A stretch of 64,000 bases of DNA from Nocardioides furvisabuli (GTDB lineage Bacteria > Actinomycetota > Actinomycetes > Propionibacteriales > Nocardioidaceae): NCBI RefSeq assembly GCF_021083185.1, contig NZ_JAIGQB010000005.1, forward strand, positions 1 through 64,000, given 5' to 3'. Made by a program: the position numbers and the translations under genes. The notes under the pieces are model-generated. The model was not told the origin of the DNA. It was given only the letters and a program-made list of their open reading frames with translations, and searched no databases. Positions within the stretch are counted from its first letter, which is position 1, and each line of letters begins with the position of its first letter. Positions 36,150 to 44,154 of the stretch are shown here, in pieces.

Positions 36150-37400
36150 GTGAGCCCAGGTCGTGAAGCCGACGTCGTCGTGGTGGGTGCCGGACTGGCA
36201 GGGCTGAGGTGCGCGCAAGCGCTCGCCGCAGCAGGGCGCGACGTCGTCGTCCTCGAGGCGTCCGACCGGGTAGGCGGCCGGATCCGCACCGACCGCGTCG
36301 ACGGCTTCCTCGTCGATCGCGGCTTCCAGCTGCTCAACCCCGCCTACCCCGCCGTACGCCGCTGGGTGGACGTCGACGCCCTTGGGCTGCAGCCGTTCGG
36401 CGCCGGGGTCGCGGCGCGCACCGAGGACGGGTTGAGCGTTCTGGGGCATCCGCTGCGCGAGCCCGCGCTTGTCCCGCAGACCCTGCGTGCCGTCGCCCGT
36501 CGGCCGCGGGAGGTGGCCGCGCTCGCCCGCTGGGCCGCCCCACTGCTGCGCCCCCGCCCGGGGACGTCGCTGTCGGAGGTGCTCGAGTCACGCGCGGACG
36601 TCGACCGGCGTACGGCCCTCGACGACGCCCGCGTCGACGGCCTCCTGCGCCGGGTCGTGGACCGCTTCTTCGCCGGCGTCCTCCTCGAGGACGACGGCAG
36701 TACGGCCGACCGCTTCGCGCTGCTCCTGACCTGGATGTTCGTCCGCGGGGTCCCCGCCCTGCCCCGCAAGGGCATGGCCGCACTCCCGGCCCAGCTCGCC
36801 GCCACCCTGGGCGACTGCGTGCACCTCGGCGAGCAGGTGCGTGCCGTGACCGGGACCTCCGTGACCACCGCCGACGCCACCTGGTCAGCGCGCCAGGTGG
36901 TCGTGGCCACCGGGCCTCCGGAGGCCGCGGGTCTGACCGGCGCTCCGGTCCCCGCCACCAAGGGTGTCGTCACCACGTGGTGGGCCGCGCGCGAGGCGCC
37001 GGACACCGACCTGCTCCACGTCGACGCGCGCCGCATCCCCACCGGCCCGCTCGTCAACGCGGCGGTCGTGTCCCGGGCGGCACCGTCGTACGCACCTCCC
37101 GGGCGTCACCTCGTCGAGGGCTCGGCCCTCATGGGGGCCGGTCGCGACACCGACGAGGCGTCCATGCGCCGCCACGCCGGCGACCTGCTCGGGACCGACC
37201 CGACCGCCTGGGAGGTGGTCGCCCGCCACGAGGTCCCGGACGCCCTGCCGATCCAGCCGGCGCCCTACTCCTCCGAGCGGCCGGTGCGCGTCGGCGACCT
37301 GGTCGTCTGCGGCGACCACCGCGACACCGGCTCGATCCAGGGCGCCCTCGTCAGCGGTCAGCGTGCCGCCGACGCCGTCCTCGCAGTGGGTGCGCGATGA
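36150..37400 (+). CDS. FAD-dependent amine oxidase/protoporphyrinogen-oxidase-like protein
   Basis: 416 residues from GTG 36150. Dinucleotide motif VVVVGAGLAGLRCAQAL at 9-25 and the flavin-containing amine oxidase signature LEASDRVGGRIRTD at about 37-50. The C-terminus carries a second FAD contact (VGDLVVCGDHRDTGSIQGALVSG). The group includes amine oxidases, phytoene desaturases and protoporphyrinogen oxidases; the substrate is unknown here. It overlaps the next flavoprotein by ATGA, so the two probably act together. Confidence 0.85.
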   Translation: MSPGREADVVVVGAGLAGLRCAQALAAAGRDVVVLEASDRVGGRIRTDRVDGFLVDRGFQLLNPAYPAVRRWVDVDALGLQPFGAGVAARTEDGLSVLGHPLREPALVPQTLRAVARRPREVAALARWAAPLLRPRPGTSLSEVLESRADVDRRTALDDARVDGLLRRVVDRFFAGVLLEDDGSTADRFALLLTWMFVRGVPALPRKGMAALPAQLAATLGDCVHLGEQVRAVTGTSVTTADATWSARQVVVATGPPEAAGLTGAPVPATKGVVTTWWAAREAPDTDLLHVDARRIPTGPLVNAAVVSRAAPSYAPPGRHLVEGSALMGAGRDTDEASMRRHAGDLLGTDPTAWEVVARHEVPDALPIQPAPYSSERPVRVGDLVVCGDHRDTGSIQGALVSGQRAADAVLAVGAR

Positions 37401-38341
37401 GCGCCGACGTGGTGGTCGTCGGAGCCGGCCTGGCCGGCGTCGCCTGCGCGCGGGAACTGCGTGCCGCGGGGATCGGCGTACGCGTCCTCGACCGCGGCCA
37501 CGTGCCCGGCGGCCGGATGGCCTCGCGCCGGCTCTGGGAGCGGCGGGTGGACCTGGGGGCGTCCTACCTCACCGTCTCCGACGCAGGCTTCCGTGCGGTG
37601 GTGGACGACTGGGCAGCACGCGGTCTCGCCCGCGAGTGGACCGACACCTTCACCGCGCTCGGCGCGGACGCGCCGGAGTCGAAGACGGGGCCGATGCGGT
37701 GGGGAGCCCCCGCCGGACTGCGTTCGCTCGTCGAGGACCTGGCCGCGGACCTCGCGGTCGAGCGCCGCGAGATCGAGGGGCTGGACGACGTCGACGCCTC
37801 GGTCGTCGTGCTGGCCATGCCCGACCCGCAGGCGCGACGACTGACCGGCGACCACCCGGTCACCGCCGTCCTCGACCGCGAGTGGGAGCCGGTCATCGCG
37901 CTGGCCGCCCGGTGGGCCGAGCGCACGTGGGACGACGCGAGTCCGACAGGCCGCTTCCACGGTGCCTTCGTCAACGACGACCCCGACGTCGCGTGGATCG
38001 CCGACGACGGCAGGCGCCGCGGCGACGACGCGGCCGTCCTGGTGGCCCACTCCGCGCCCGAGCGTGCCGCCCGGCACCTCGACGAGCCCGGTGGAGCGGC
38101 TCCCGCGATCATCGACGCCGTACGCCGCCACCTGCACGTCGCGGAACCGCTCGACGTCCACGTGCACCGCTGGACCTTCGCCCGCCCGGTCGGGGAGCGC
38201 GAGGACGCCTACGCCCTCGTGGACGGCCCGGACGCGCTGGTCGGCGTGTGCGGTGACGGTTGGGGGCCCGCCCCCAAGGTGGAGACGGCGTGGGTCTCGG
38301 GGACCCGGTTGGGGCGCGCGCTGGTGGAACGACTCAGCTGA
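37397..38341 (+). CDS. renalase-like NAD(P)/FAD-dependent oxidoreductase
   Basis: 314 residues from ATG 37397 (ATGA overlap). FAD motif VVVVGAGLAGVACARELRAAG at 5-25 with VLDRGHVPGGRMASRR behind it, the renalase-type second strand. Shorter than the upstream partner and only distantly like it. Bacterial renalases oxidise 2- and 6-dihydro-NAD(P) isomers; that would be a housekeeping repair role, but the assignment is tentative. The C-terminus (VGVCGDGWGP) makes the final FAD contact. Its end overlaps the opposing gene by 8 bases. Confidence 0.8.
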   Translation: MSADVVVVGAGLAGVACARELRAAGIGVRVLDRGHVPGGRMASRRLWERRVDLGASYLTVSDAGFRAVVDDWAARGLAREWTDTFTALGADAPESKTGPMRWGAPAGLRSLVEDLAADLAVERREIEGLDDVDASVVVLAMPDPQARRLTGDHPVTAVLDREWEPVIALAARWAERTWDDASPTGRFHGAFVNDDPDVAWIADDGRRRGDDAAVLVAHSAPERAARHLDEPGGAAPAIIDAVRRHLHVAEPLDVHVHRWTFARPVGEREDAYALVDGPDALVGVCGDGWGPAPKVETAWVSGTRLGRALVERLS

Positions 38342-38591
38342 CACGGTCCGTCCGGTCGCGCAACCAGGTCGTCGTCCCCGGTGCCATGCCTCGCGATTTG
38401 GGGGTCCGTGGCACCGGCGTGACGATGAGTGCGGCGTCGTCCGGCAGGGACCACTTGATGGCGTGGTAGACGGCCGAGAGCGACTCGGTGCTCTCGAGGA
38501 GCAGCAACCCAGGAGCGATCTGCCGGGCCTCGATCCACGGTCCCTCGAGGGTGTCCGGCGCGGCGGCGGTCCACGCGAGGAACACGGGCAT
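38334..38591 (-). CDS. small protein, unknown
   Basis: 85 residues from ATG 38591. No signal or membrane segment. Opens MPVFLAWTAAAPDTLEGPWIEARQIAPGLLLLES, reads as a small alpha/beta protein, and ends in a basic tail (RTPKSRGMAPGTTTWLRDR). Its start shares one base with the stop of the 21-codon frame above (TGATG), so it is translated from the same message as the amphi-Trp gene. Function not recognised. Confidence 0.65.
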   Translation of the reverse strand: MPVFLAWTAAAPDTLEGPWIEARQIAPGLLLLESTESLSAVYHAIKWSLPDDAALIVTPVPRTPKSRGMAPGTTTWLRDRTDRVS

Positions 38592-38656
38592 CAGCGGGCC
38601 ATCGGAGCGCGGTCGCGCTCGGCGTGGAGTCGTTGCCACCGCTCCTCGGCGATCAC
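38591..38656 (-). CDS. candidate 21-residue microprotein
   Basis: GTG 38656 overlaps the amphi-Trp stop (GTGA), and its TGA overlaps the next ATG (TGATG). The frame reads VIAEERWQRLHAERDRAPMAR. It fills the otherwise empty gap between two genes exactly, with both joints typical of coupled translation. It is highly charged and could be a short helix. It may only serve to carry ribosomes to the next gene. Confidence 0.4.
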   Translation of the reverse strand: MIAEERWQRLHAERDRAPMAR

Positions 38657-38868
38657 CAGGTGAGCTCGATCTCGATCTCGTTCTTCCCACCCAGCTCGAC
38701 CTCGACCTTCAGCTTCACCTCGTCCGGCACGGCGACGGTCACGCGCCCGCCGTCGCGGGCGAACTCGACCGAGTTGTGCTGGGCGAGCGAGTCGGCGAGG
38801 GCGCGCAGCTTGCTCGCGGCCTCCTCGCGGGACATGGTGCGGGTCTCGTCCATCTCGAAGAGGTCCAT
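38653..38868 (-). CDS. amphi-Trp domain protein
   Basis: 71 residues from ATG 38868. The pattern SREEAASKLRALADSLAQHN, then VTVAVPDEVKLKVEVELG and the terminal EIEIELTW matches the amphi-Trp family, named for its amphipathic strands and final Trp. Role unknown; reported in archaea and bacteria. First gene of a short operon with overlapping downstream frames. Confidence 0.85.
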   Translation of the reverse strand: MDLFEMDETRTMSREEAASKLRALADSLAQHNSVEFARDGGRVTVAVPDEVKLKVEVELGGKNEIEIELTW

Positions 38869-38874
38869 GGCCCG

Positions 38875-38880
38875 AACCTA
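38875..38880 (-). promoter_or_regulatory. -10 hexamer TAGGTT of the amphi-Trp gene
   Basis: On the minus strand TAGGTT, CGGGCC, then ATG 38868. Confidence 0.6.
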
Positions 38881-38888
38881 GCCAGCGC

Positions 38889-40037
38889 CTACAACCCCAG
38901 CATCCGCCCGATGATCTCCTTCTGGATCTCGGTCGTGCCGCCGTAGATCGTCTGGATCCGCGAGTCGGTGTAGGCCTTGGAGATCGGGTACTCGTCCATG
39001 TAGCCGTAGCCGCCGTGCAGCTGCACGCCCGCGTCGACGACGCGTTTCTGCAGCTCGGTGGTCCACCACTTCGCCATCGACGCCAGCGAGGTGTCGACGG
39101 TGCCGGCGTTGAGGCGCAGCACGCAGTCGTTGATGAAGACCCGCGCGATGTGGGCCTCGGTGGCCATCTCGGCCAGCACGAAGCGGTTGTGCTGGAACTT
39201 CCCGATCGGCTTGCCGAACGCCTCGCGCTCCTTGGCGTAGGCCAGGCACAGGTCGAGGACGTGCTCGATCGCCGCGACCGCGATGCAGCCGATGGAGATG
39301 CGCTCCTGCGGCAGGTTCTCCATCAGCGCGATGAATCCCGAGCCCTCGGCGCCGAGCAGGTTCTCCTTCGGCACGTGCACGTCGGTGAAGGAGAGCTCGG
39401 CGGTGTCCTGGGCGTGCAGTCCCATCTTGGCGAGGTTGCGCCCGCGCTCGAAGCCCTCCATCCCGCGCTCGACGACCAGCAGCGAGATGCCCTGGTGGCC
39501 GGCGTCGGGGTCGGTCCGGCAGACCACGACGACGAGGTCGGACAGGATGCCGTTGGAGATGAAGGTCTTCGACCCGTTGAGGACGTAGTGGTCGCCGGCG
39601 TCGACGGCCGTCGTACGGATGCCCTGCAGGTCGGAGCCCGCGCCCGGCTCGGTCATCGCGATGGCGGTGACCAGGTCGCCGGAGACGCAGCCGGGCAGCC
39701 AGCGCTCCTTCTGCTCAGCCGTGCCGAGGGAGGAGATGTAGGGGACGATGATGTCGGTGTGCACGGCGAAGCCGGGGCCTGATGCGCCGGCCCGCGCGGA
39801 CTCCTCGGCGAGCACCATGTTGTAGCGGAAGTCCTTGACGCCGGGCCCGCCGTAGGCCTCGTCGACGTCGAAGCAGAGCAGCCCGCGCTCGCCGGCCTTG
39901 CGCCAGATCTCGCGGTCGACGACGCCGGCCTCCTCCCACGCGGCGTGGTGGGGCGCGACCTCCTTGTCGAAGAACGCACGCGCGACGGCGCGGAAGTCCT
40001 CGTGCTCCTGCTCGAGGATGCTGGGGCGCTCGGGCAT
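38889..40037 (-). CDS. acyl-CoA dehydrogenase
   Basis: 382 residues from ATG 40037 (TGATG overlap with the LLM gene). Typical ACAD fold: ITAMTEPGAGSD-like signature (VTAIAMTEPGAGSDLQGIRTTA) at about 124-145, a flavin-binding middle domain, and the C-terminal YGYMDEYPISKAYTDSRIQTIYGGTTEIQ with the catalytic-base region GGTTEI. It removes two hydrogens from an acyl-CoA and passes them to ETF. Coupling to an LLM-class oxidoreductase suggests breakdown of an unusual branched, cyclic or steroid-type substrate rather than plain fatty acids. Confidence 0.9.
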   Translation of the reverse strand: MPERPSILEQEHEDFRAVARAFFDKEVAPHHAAWEEAGVVDREIWRKAGERGLLCFDVDEAYGGPGVKDFRYNMVLAEESARAGASGPGFAVHTDIIVPYISSLGTAEQKERWLPGCVSGDLVTAIAMTEPGAGSDLQGIRTTAVDAGDHYVLNGSKTFISNGILSDLVVVVCRTDPDAGHQGISLLVVERGMEGFERGRNLAKMGLHAQDTAELSFTDVHVPKENLLGAEGSGFIALMENLPQERISIGCIAVAAIEHVLDLCLAYAKEREAFGKPIGKFQHNRFVLAEMATEAHIARVFINDCVLRLNAGTVDTSLASMAKWWTTELQKRVVDAGVQLHGGYGYMDEYPISKAYTDSRIQTIYGGTTEIQKEIIGRMLGL

Positions 40038-41077
40038 CAGGACACCCACTCCTTCACCTGTGCCACGGTCGCGGCGGGGTCGTCGCTGACGGGGGTGATG
40101 TTGAGGTCGGTGACGCCGGCCTCGGCGAAGGCGGCGATCCGCTCCTTGACGTAGGACTCCGGGCCGACGAGGTTGGCGGCCTCGAGCCACTCGCTCGGGA
40201 CGAGCGCCTCGGCCTCCTTCTTCTTGCCGGAGAGGTAGAGGTCCTGGATCTCCTCGGCCTCCTTCTCGTAGCCGTAGGCGCGGGCCACGTCGTTGTAGAA
40301 GTTCTTGCCCTTCGCGCCCATCCCGCCGACATAGAGGGCGAAGATCGGCCGCGCGAAGTCGAGCAGCGCCTTGGTCTCCGGTCCCTCGCCGATGGCGAGC
40401 ATGCCGCCGGCCATCACCTGCAACGGCGCGAGCCCGTCGAGGCGCTTGGCGTTGCCGGCGGCGAGTGCGTCGCCCCAGACCAGGTGCGCCTTCTCCGGGT
40501 GGAACAGGTGCGGGATCCAGCCGTCGGCGATCTCGGCGGTCTGCTCGACGTTCTTCGGGCCGAGCGCCGCGATCCAGATCGGGATGGTGTCGCGCTCGGG
40601 TCGGGTGAGCAGCTTGAGCGGCTTGCCCAGCCCGGTGACCGCGCCGTGCTCCTTGGTCAGGGGCAGGTGGAAGGTGCCGTCGGCGACCAGCGGCTCGCGC
40701 TTGAGGCCGCGGCGGATGATCTCCACGACCTCCGCGGTGCGCGCCATCGGCTTGGAGTAGGGGACGCCGTGGAAGCCCTCGATCACCTGCGGGCCGCTCA
40801 CGCCGAGACCGAGGATCGCGCGTCCCTGGCTGACGTTGTCGAGGCCGGCGGCGGTCTGCAGCAGCGCACCGGGGGTGCGGGAGTAGATGTTGAGGATCCC
40901 CGAGCCGATCTGCACCGTCTCGGTCTTCGCCGCCAGGTAGCCCATCAGCGTGGGGGAGTCGAAGCCGTACGCCTCCGCGACCCACACGCTGTCGAGCCCG
41001 GCGCGCTCGAGGGCGACCACGTCGTCGGCCGCCTTGCGCGGGTTGCCGTCGTACATCAGGAGGGTGGCGAGGCGCAT
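40037..41077 (-). CDS. LLM-class (F420-dependent type) oxidoreductase
   Basis: 346 residues from ATG 41077. Bacterial luciferase-like TIM barrel: LATLLMYDGNPRKAADDVVALERAGLDSVWVAEAYG at the start, RAILGLGVSGPQVIEGFHG near 87-105, and IPIWIAALGPKNVEQTAEIADGWIP near 166-190. In actinobacteria this branch generally uses F420, not FMN. Substrate unknown. It is the first gene of the LLM - acyl-CoA dehydrogenase operon; a perfect palindrome lies in its promoter, and CACGAT is six bases before the start. Confidence 0.88.
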   Translation of the reverse strand: MRLATLLMYDGNPRKAADDVVALERAGLDSVWVAEAYGFDSPTLMGYLAAKTETVQIGSGILNIYSRTPGALLQTAAGLDNVSQGRAILGLGVSGPQVIEGFHGVPYSKPMARTAEVVEIIRRGLKREPLVADGTFHLPLTKEHGAVTGLGKPLKLLTRPERDTIPIWIAALGPKNVEQTAEIADGWIPHLFHPEKAHLVWGDALAAGNAKRLDGLAPLQVMAGGMLAIGEGPETKALLDFARPIFALYVGGMGAKGKNFYNDVARAYGYEKEAEEIQDLYLSGKKKEAEALVPSEWLEAANLVGPESYVKERIAAFAEAGVTDLNITPVSDDPAATVAQVKEWVS

Positions 41078-41085
41078 GCACCAAT

Positions 41086-41106
41086 CGTGACAGTGGAACT
41101 GTCACG
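41086..41106. promoter_or_regulatory. perfect 9+3+9 operator-like palindrome
   Basis: CGTGACAGT-GGA-ACTGTCACG, 9-30 bases before the LLM start, overlapping the predicted -10 (CACGAT) region. Typical in form for a TetR- or GntR-family dimer site. It lies 10 bases past the stop of the upstream hydrolase gene, so a hairpin role is also possible. Confidence 0.65.
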
Positions 41107-41115
41107 GTGCAAGGG

Positions 41116-41787
41116 TCAGCCTTCGACGTGCGCCGCGCCCTCCAGCACGGCCGCCACGGCGTGGGACGTCGGCGGGACGCCCAGCAGCGTGGCGGCGACG
41201 AACTCCGCGGCGTAGGTCTCGAAGGTCCGGCCGTGGCGCAGCATGGCGTGCCGGGCACCGGGCACCGGGACGTAGCCGACGGACGCGTCGCGTCCGAGGC
41301 GGCGCGACAGGTCGGCGGACCGGGACGGGAGCGCGATGCGGTCGTCCGTGCCGTGCACGACCATCACCTGTCGGCCGGTCAGGTCGACCCGGTCGGTGGG
41401 CAGCACCCACGGGTTGAGCGCGACCACCGACCGGACCTGCGGAGCGTCGCCACCCAGCAGCGCGGCCCGCCCGCCGAGCGAGTGTCCGACGAGGGCCACC
41501 GGCACGTCGCCGTGCTGTTCGACGACCCGGTCGAGTGCCCACGCCAGGTCCATGACCGGGGTGGTCTGCGCGTCCCACCCGCGGTGCGAGTTGAGCAGCC
41601 GGTGGACGGCCAGCCGCGAGCGGCCGGCGCGGGCGATGCGCCACGCGACCGGCACCATCCGCAGCACCGACAGCTGCGTCGGGCTCACCATCGTGCGCTC
41701 GCCCCGGCTGGCCCCGCCGTGCAGCACGACCACGACGCCCTCGGCGTCGCGGGGTGTGCGGACAGGGACGAGCCGGGCGCCGGTCAC
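41116..41787 (-). CDS. alpha/beta hydrolase
   Basis: 223 residues from GTG 41787, which overlaps the stop of the preceding gene (GTGA). Nucleophile elbow GHSLGG (about 105-110), oxyanion segment VVVVLHGGASRGE near 17-29, Asp in VVHGTDDRI and His in GARHAMLRH. It is a cytosolic dienelactone-hydrolase/peptidase-like esterase; no signal. The start choice rests on the overlap. Substrate unknown. Confidence 0.85.
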   Translation of the reverse strand: MTGARLVPVRTPRDAEGVVVVLHGGASRGERTMVSPTQLSVLRMVPVAWRIARAGRSRLAVHRLLNSHRGWDAQTTPVMDLAWALDRVVEQHGDVPVALVGHSLGGRAALLGGDAPQVRSVVALNPWVLPTDRVDLTGRQVMVVHGTDDRIALPSRSADLSRRLGRDASVGYVPVPGARHAMLRHGRTFETYAAEFVAATLLGVPPTSHAVAAVLEGAAHVEG

Positions 41788-42398
41788 CCGGGCAGGCCAG
41801 GGATCCGGGCGGCGACGCCCTCGAGGACGTTGTCCGAGCGCTGCTGCTCGCCGAGCTTGGCGTCGACGAGGATGATCGCGCCGGTGAGCGCCGGCACGGC
41901 CCACTGCAGGAGGTGCAGCTGGCGCTGGGCCTGCGCGACCTCGGGCGGCGTGGCGGCAGCAGGCTCGGTGCCCGACTCCGCGGGCACGGCCCGGTGCTCC
42001 GAGACGCGCTTGCCGAGGACGCGGCTGTACGCCGTCACGCCGAGGGCAGCGGCCATCAGGCCGGTCTTCAACATCGAGGCACCGGCCACGCCGGACTGGC
42101 CGGCGACGCGACCCTTGTTGCCGAGCAGCAGCCCGGTGCTGCCGAGGACGTGCGCGCCGATCGCGGCGGCGTTGACGGGGGTCCAGCGGTCCCAGCCGTC
42201 GTTGGCGACCGATCCGACGCGCGTCGGCGACTCGGCCTCACCGGCAGCGGGGTTGAGGGCGACGGCGTTCGCCAGCGTGCCACCGAACCAGGCGGCGAGG
42301 CCGAGGTCGTTGAGGGAGCGGGACAGGGTGTTGTCGGACAAGGAATCTCCAGACGTCGGGGGATGAACCGACTCCGTACCCGGGAGCCGGTCGCTCAT
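41784..42398 (-). CDS. membrane protein, unknown function
   Basis: 204 residues from ATG 42398. A TTG start at 42341 with GGAG before it is an equal alternative that would remove the Pro-rich N-terminus. Hydrophobic segments lie at about 32-50, 74-95, 105-125 and 166-184, with NKGRVAGQSGVAG in a loop. It is translationally coupled to the hydrolase behind it. No family is recognised. Confidence 0.7.
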   Translation of the reverse strand: MSDRLPGTESVHPPTSGDSLSDNTLSRSLNDLGLAAWFGGTLANAVALNPAAGEAESPTRVGSVANDGWDRWTPVNAAAIGAHVLGSTGLLLGNKGRVAGQSGVAGASMLKTGLMAAALGVTAYSRVLGKRVSEHRAVPAESGTEPAAATPPEVAQAQRQLHLLQWAVPALTGAIILVDAKLGEQQRSDNVLEGVAARIPGLPG

Positions 42399-42419
42399 TC
42401 GCCGATCGTCGGAGGAGCT

Positions 42420-42980
42420 TCAGCGGCCGAGCCCCACCACGACCTCGGCCCCCGGCAGGTCGGCCAGCAGGCGGCCGGGCACCAGCAGCTTCGAGCGGCG
42501 TACGCCGCTGCCGAGCACGACGACGGGCTCGTCGAGCAGCGCCTCGTGGACCAGCAACCGCCACGCCGACGGCAGCCCGACCGGGGTGATGCCGCCGTGC
42601 TCCATCCCGGTCTCCTCCACGGCCCGGTCCATCGGCAGGAAGGACGCCTTGCGGACGTCGAGCATCTTGCGCACGAGCGTGTTGACGTCGGCACGGGTGT
42701 CGGCGCGGACCACGCACGCGGCGATCCGCTCGTCGCCGCCGCGGCTCCCGGCGACCACGACGCAGTTGCCGCTGGCCGTCATCGGGATGTCGTAGGCCTG
42801 GCTCATCGCCGCCGTGTCGGCGAGGTCGGGGTCGATGTCGACCACCGCGACCTCGCTCGCCCCGGACCATTCGGCCAGGGCTGCGGCGACAGGAGCCGCC
42901 ACCAGCGTGTGGTGGTCGGCGGCCGGCAGGGAGGCCAGGGTCGGGAAGCTCGGGAGTGTCACGCGGTCATCATGCGCCAT
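42420..42980 (-). CDS. YbaK/EbsC-type aminoacyl-tRNA deacylase-like protein
   Basis: 186 residues from ATG 42980 (GTG 42962 is possible, with CATGAT six bases before it). Carries the YbaK/ProX core: ACVVRADTRADVNTLVRKMLDVRKASFL with the conserved Lys, then GMEHGGITPVGLP and VLLGSG-like end (VVVLGSGVRRSKLLV). Such proteins remove wrongly charged amino acids from tRNA (often Cys or Ala from tRNA-Pro). Freestanding, cytosolic. Divergent from the first GDPD gene across a PHO-box-like region. Confidence 0.85.
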   Translation of the reverse strand: MAHDDRVTLPSFPTLASLPAADHHTLVAAPVAAALAEWSGASEVAVVDIDPDLADTAAMSQAYDIPMTASGNCVVVAGSRGGDERIAACVVRADTRADVNTLVRKMLDVRKASFLPMDRAVEETGMEHGGITPVGLPSAWRLLVHEALLDEPVVVLGSGVRRSKLLVPGRLLADLPGAEVVVGLGR

Positions 42981-43007
42981 TCACGTCCGCGTCACCGCCC
43001 GGTCCCG
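42979..43007 (+). promoter_or_regulatory. PHO-box-like direct repeats before GDPD gene 1
   Basis: Three heptamers at 11-base steps: ATTCACG (42979), CGTCACC (42990), GGTCCCG (43001). The consensus unit for actinobacterial PhoP is GTTCACC plus four spacer bases. Ends 21 bases before the ATG at 43029. Confidence 0.5.
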
Positions 43008-43028
43008 CGCGCCCGGCACGGTGGTGCC

Positions 43029-44090
43029 ATGACGGTGACCCGCGAGGCGCTCGAGATGGCCCCGTCGTTGGTCCTCTCGCCCGCCGTGGTTGCGCACCGC
43101 GGCGCCAGCGGGCACCGTCCCGAGCACACGCTCGACGCCTACCGGACCGCGATCCGCATGGGCGCCGACGACATCGAGCTGGACCTCGTCTCCACCCGGG
43201 ACGGGGTGCTCGTGGCCCGTCACGACCTCGAGCTCAGCGCGACCACCGACGTCGCGGGTCGCCCCGAGCTCGCCCACCTCCGCCGCACCGTCGTCGTCGA
43301 CGGGGAGGAGCAGCACGGCTGGTTCGCCCACGACCTCACCCTGCGCGAGCTCAAGACGCTCACCGCCCGCGAGCGGATGCCGCTGACCCGTCCCGCCAGT
43401 GCGGCGTACGACGGGGCCGAGGGGGTGGCGACCCTCACCGAGGTCCTGGCGATGGTCGGCGCCGAGTCGGCGCGGCGCGGACGTGCCGTCGGGGTGCTGC
43501 TCGAGCTCAAGCACGCCGCCCACCACGACGCGATCGGGCTGCCGCTCGACGTACCCCTCCTGCGCGAGCTCGCCCGCCACGGCCTCGACCACCCGTGGGC
43601 GCGGGTGTCGCTCATGTCGTTCGAGACCACCATCCTGCGCCGACTCGCGGGGCGCACCCGGCTGTCGCTGGTCCAGCTCCTCGGCTCGCTGCACCGGCGC
43701 CCGGCCGACCTGGAGGCGGACGGCGACCCCCGCACCTACGCCGACATGGTCTCGCCCGAGGGCCTGGCCTGGATCGACGACTACGCCGACGTCATCGGGC
43801 CGCACACGTCCCTCGTGCTGCCGCGCGACCGGACCGGCGCGATCGGCGCCCCGTCCCGGCTGGTCCGCGACGCGCACTGTCGTGGCCTCACGGTGCACGT
43901 GTGGACCGTGCGCGGGGAGAACCGCTACCTGCCGACCAACCTGCGTCGCGGCACGGCCCCCGACGCGCTGGGCGACATGGCCGGCGAGGTGCGCGCCCTC
44001 CTCGCCGCCGGCGTCGACGGCGTCATCACCGACCATCCCGAGGCCGCCCTCGCCGTCCTGCGCGAGGGCGTCGTGGCCGTCGGACGCTGA
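43029..44090 (+). CDS. glycerophosphodiester phosphodiesterase, cytosolic paralogue
   Basis: 353 residues from ATG 43029. GDPD motifs: HRGASGHRPEHTLDAY near 23-38, DIELDLVSTRDGVLVARHD near 46-64, VLLELKHAAHHD near 155-166, and the long insert ending GENRYLPTNLR. No signal peptide is visible. It closely resembles the secreted paralogue that follows, so the two come from a tandem duplication. It hydrolyses glycerophosphodiesters to glycerol-3-phosphate. PHO-box-like repeats in its promoter suggest induction by phosphate limitation. Confidence 0.9.
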   Translation: MTVTREALEMAPSLVLSPAVVAHRGASGHRPEHTLDAYRTAIRMGADDIELDLVSTRDGVLVARHDLELSATTDVAGRPELAHLRRTVVVDGEEQHGWFAHDLTLRELKTLTARERMPLTRPASAAYDGAEGVATLTEVLAMVGAESARRGRAVGVLLELKHAAHHDAIGLPLDVPLLRELARHGLDHPWARVSLMSFETTILRRLAGRTRLSLVQLLGSLHRRPADLEADGDPRTYADMVSPEGLAWIDDYADVIGPHTSLVLPRDRTGAIGAPSRLVRDAHCRGLTVHVWTVRGENRYLPTNLRRGTAPDALGDMAGEVRALLAAGVDGVITDHPEAALAVLREGVVAVGR

Positions 44091-44092
44091 CC

Positions 44093-44121
44093 CGTCACGG
44101 AGCGTTCACCGGGGCGTGCCG
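44093..44121 (+). promoter_or_regulatory. PHO-box-like direct repeats before GDPD gene 2
   Basis: CGTCACG (44093), GTTCACC (44104, exact consensus) and a weaker CGTGCCG (44115), again at 11-base steps. It starts at the stop codon of the first GDPD gene and ends 33 bases before the ATG of the second. Confidence 0.55.
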
Positions 44122-44154
44122 CGGACGCCGTCCGGGGCGGGAAGTCTCGACGCC

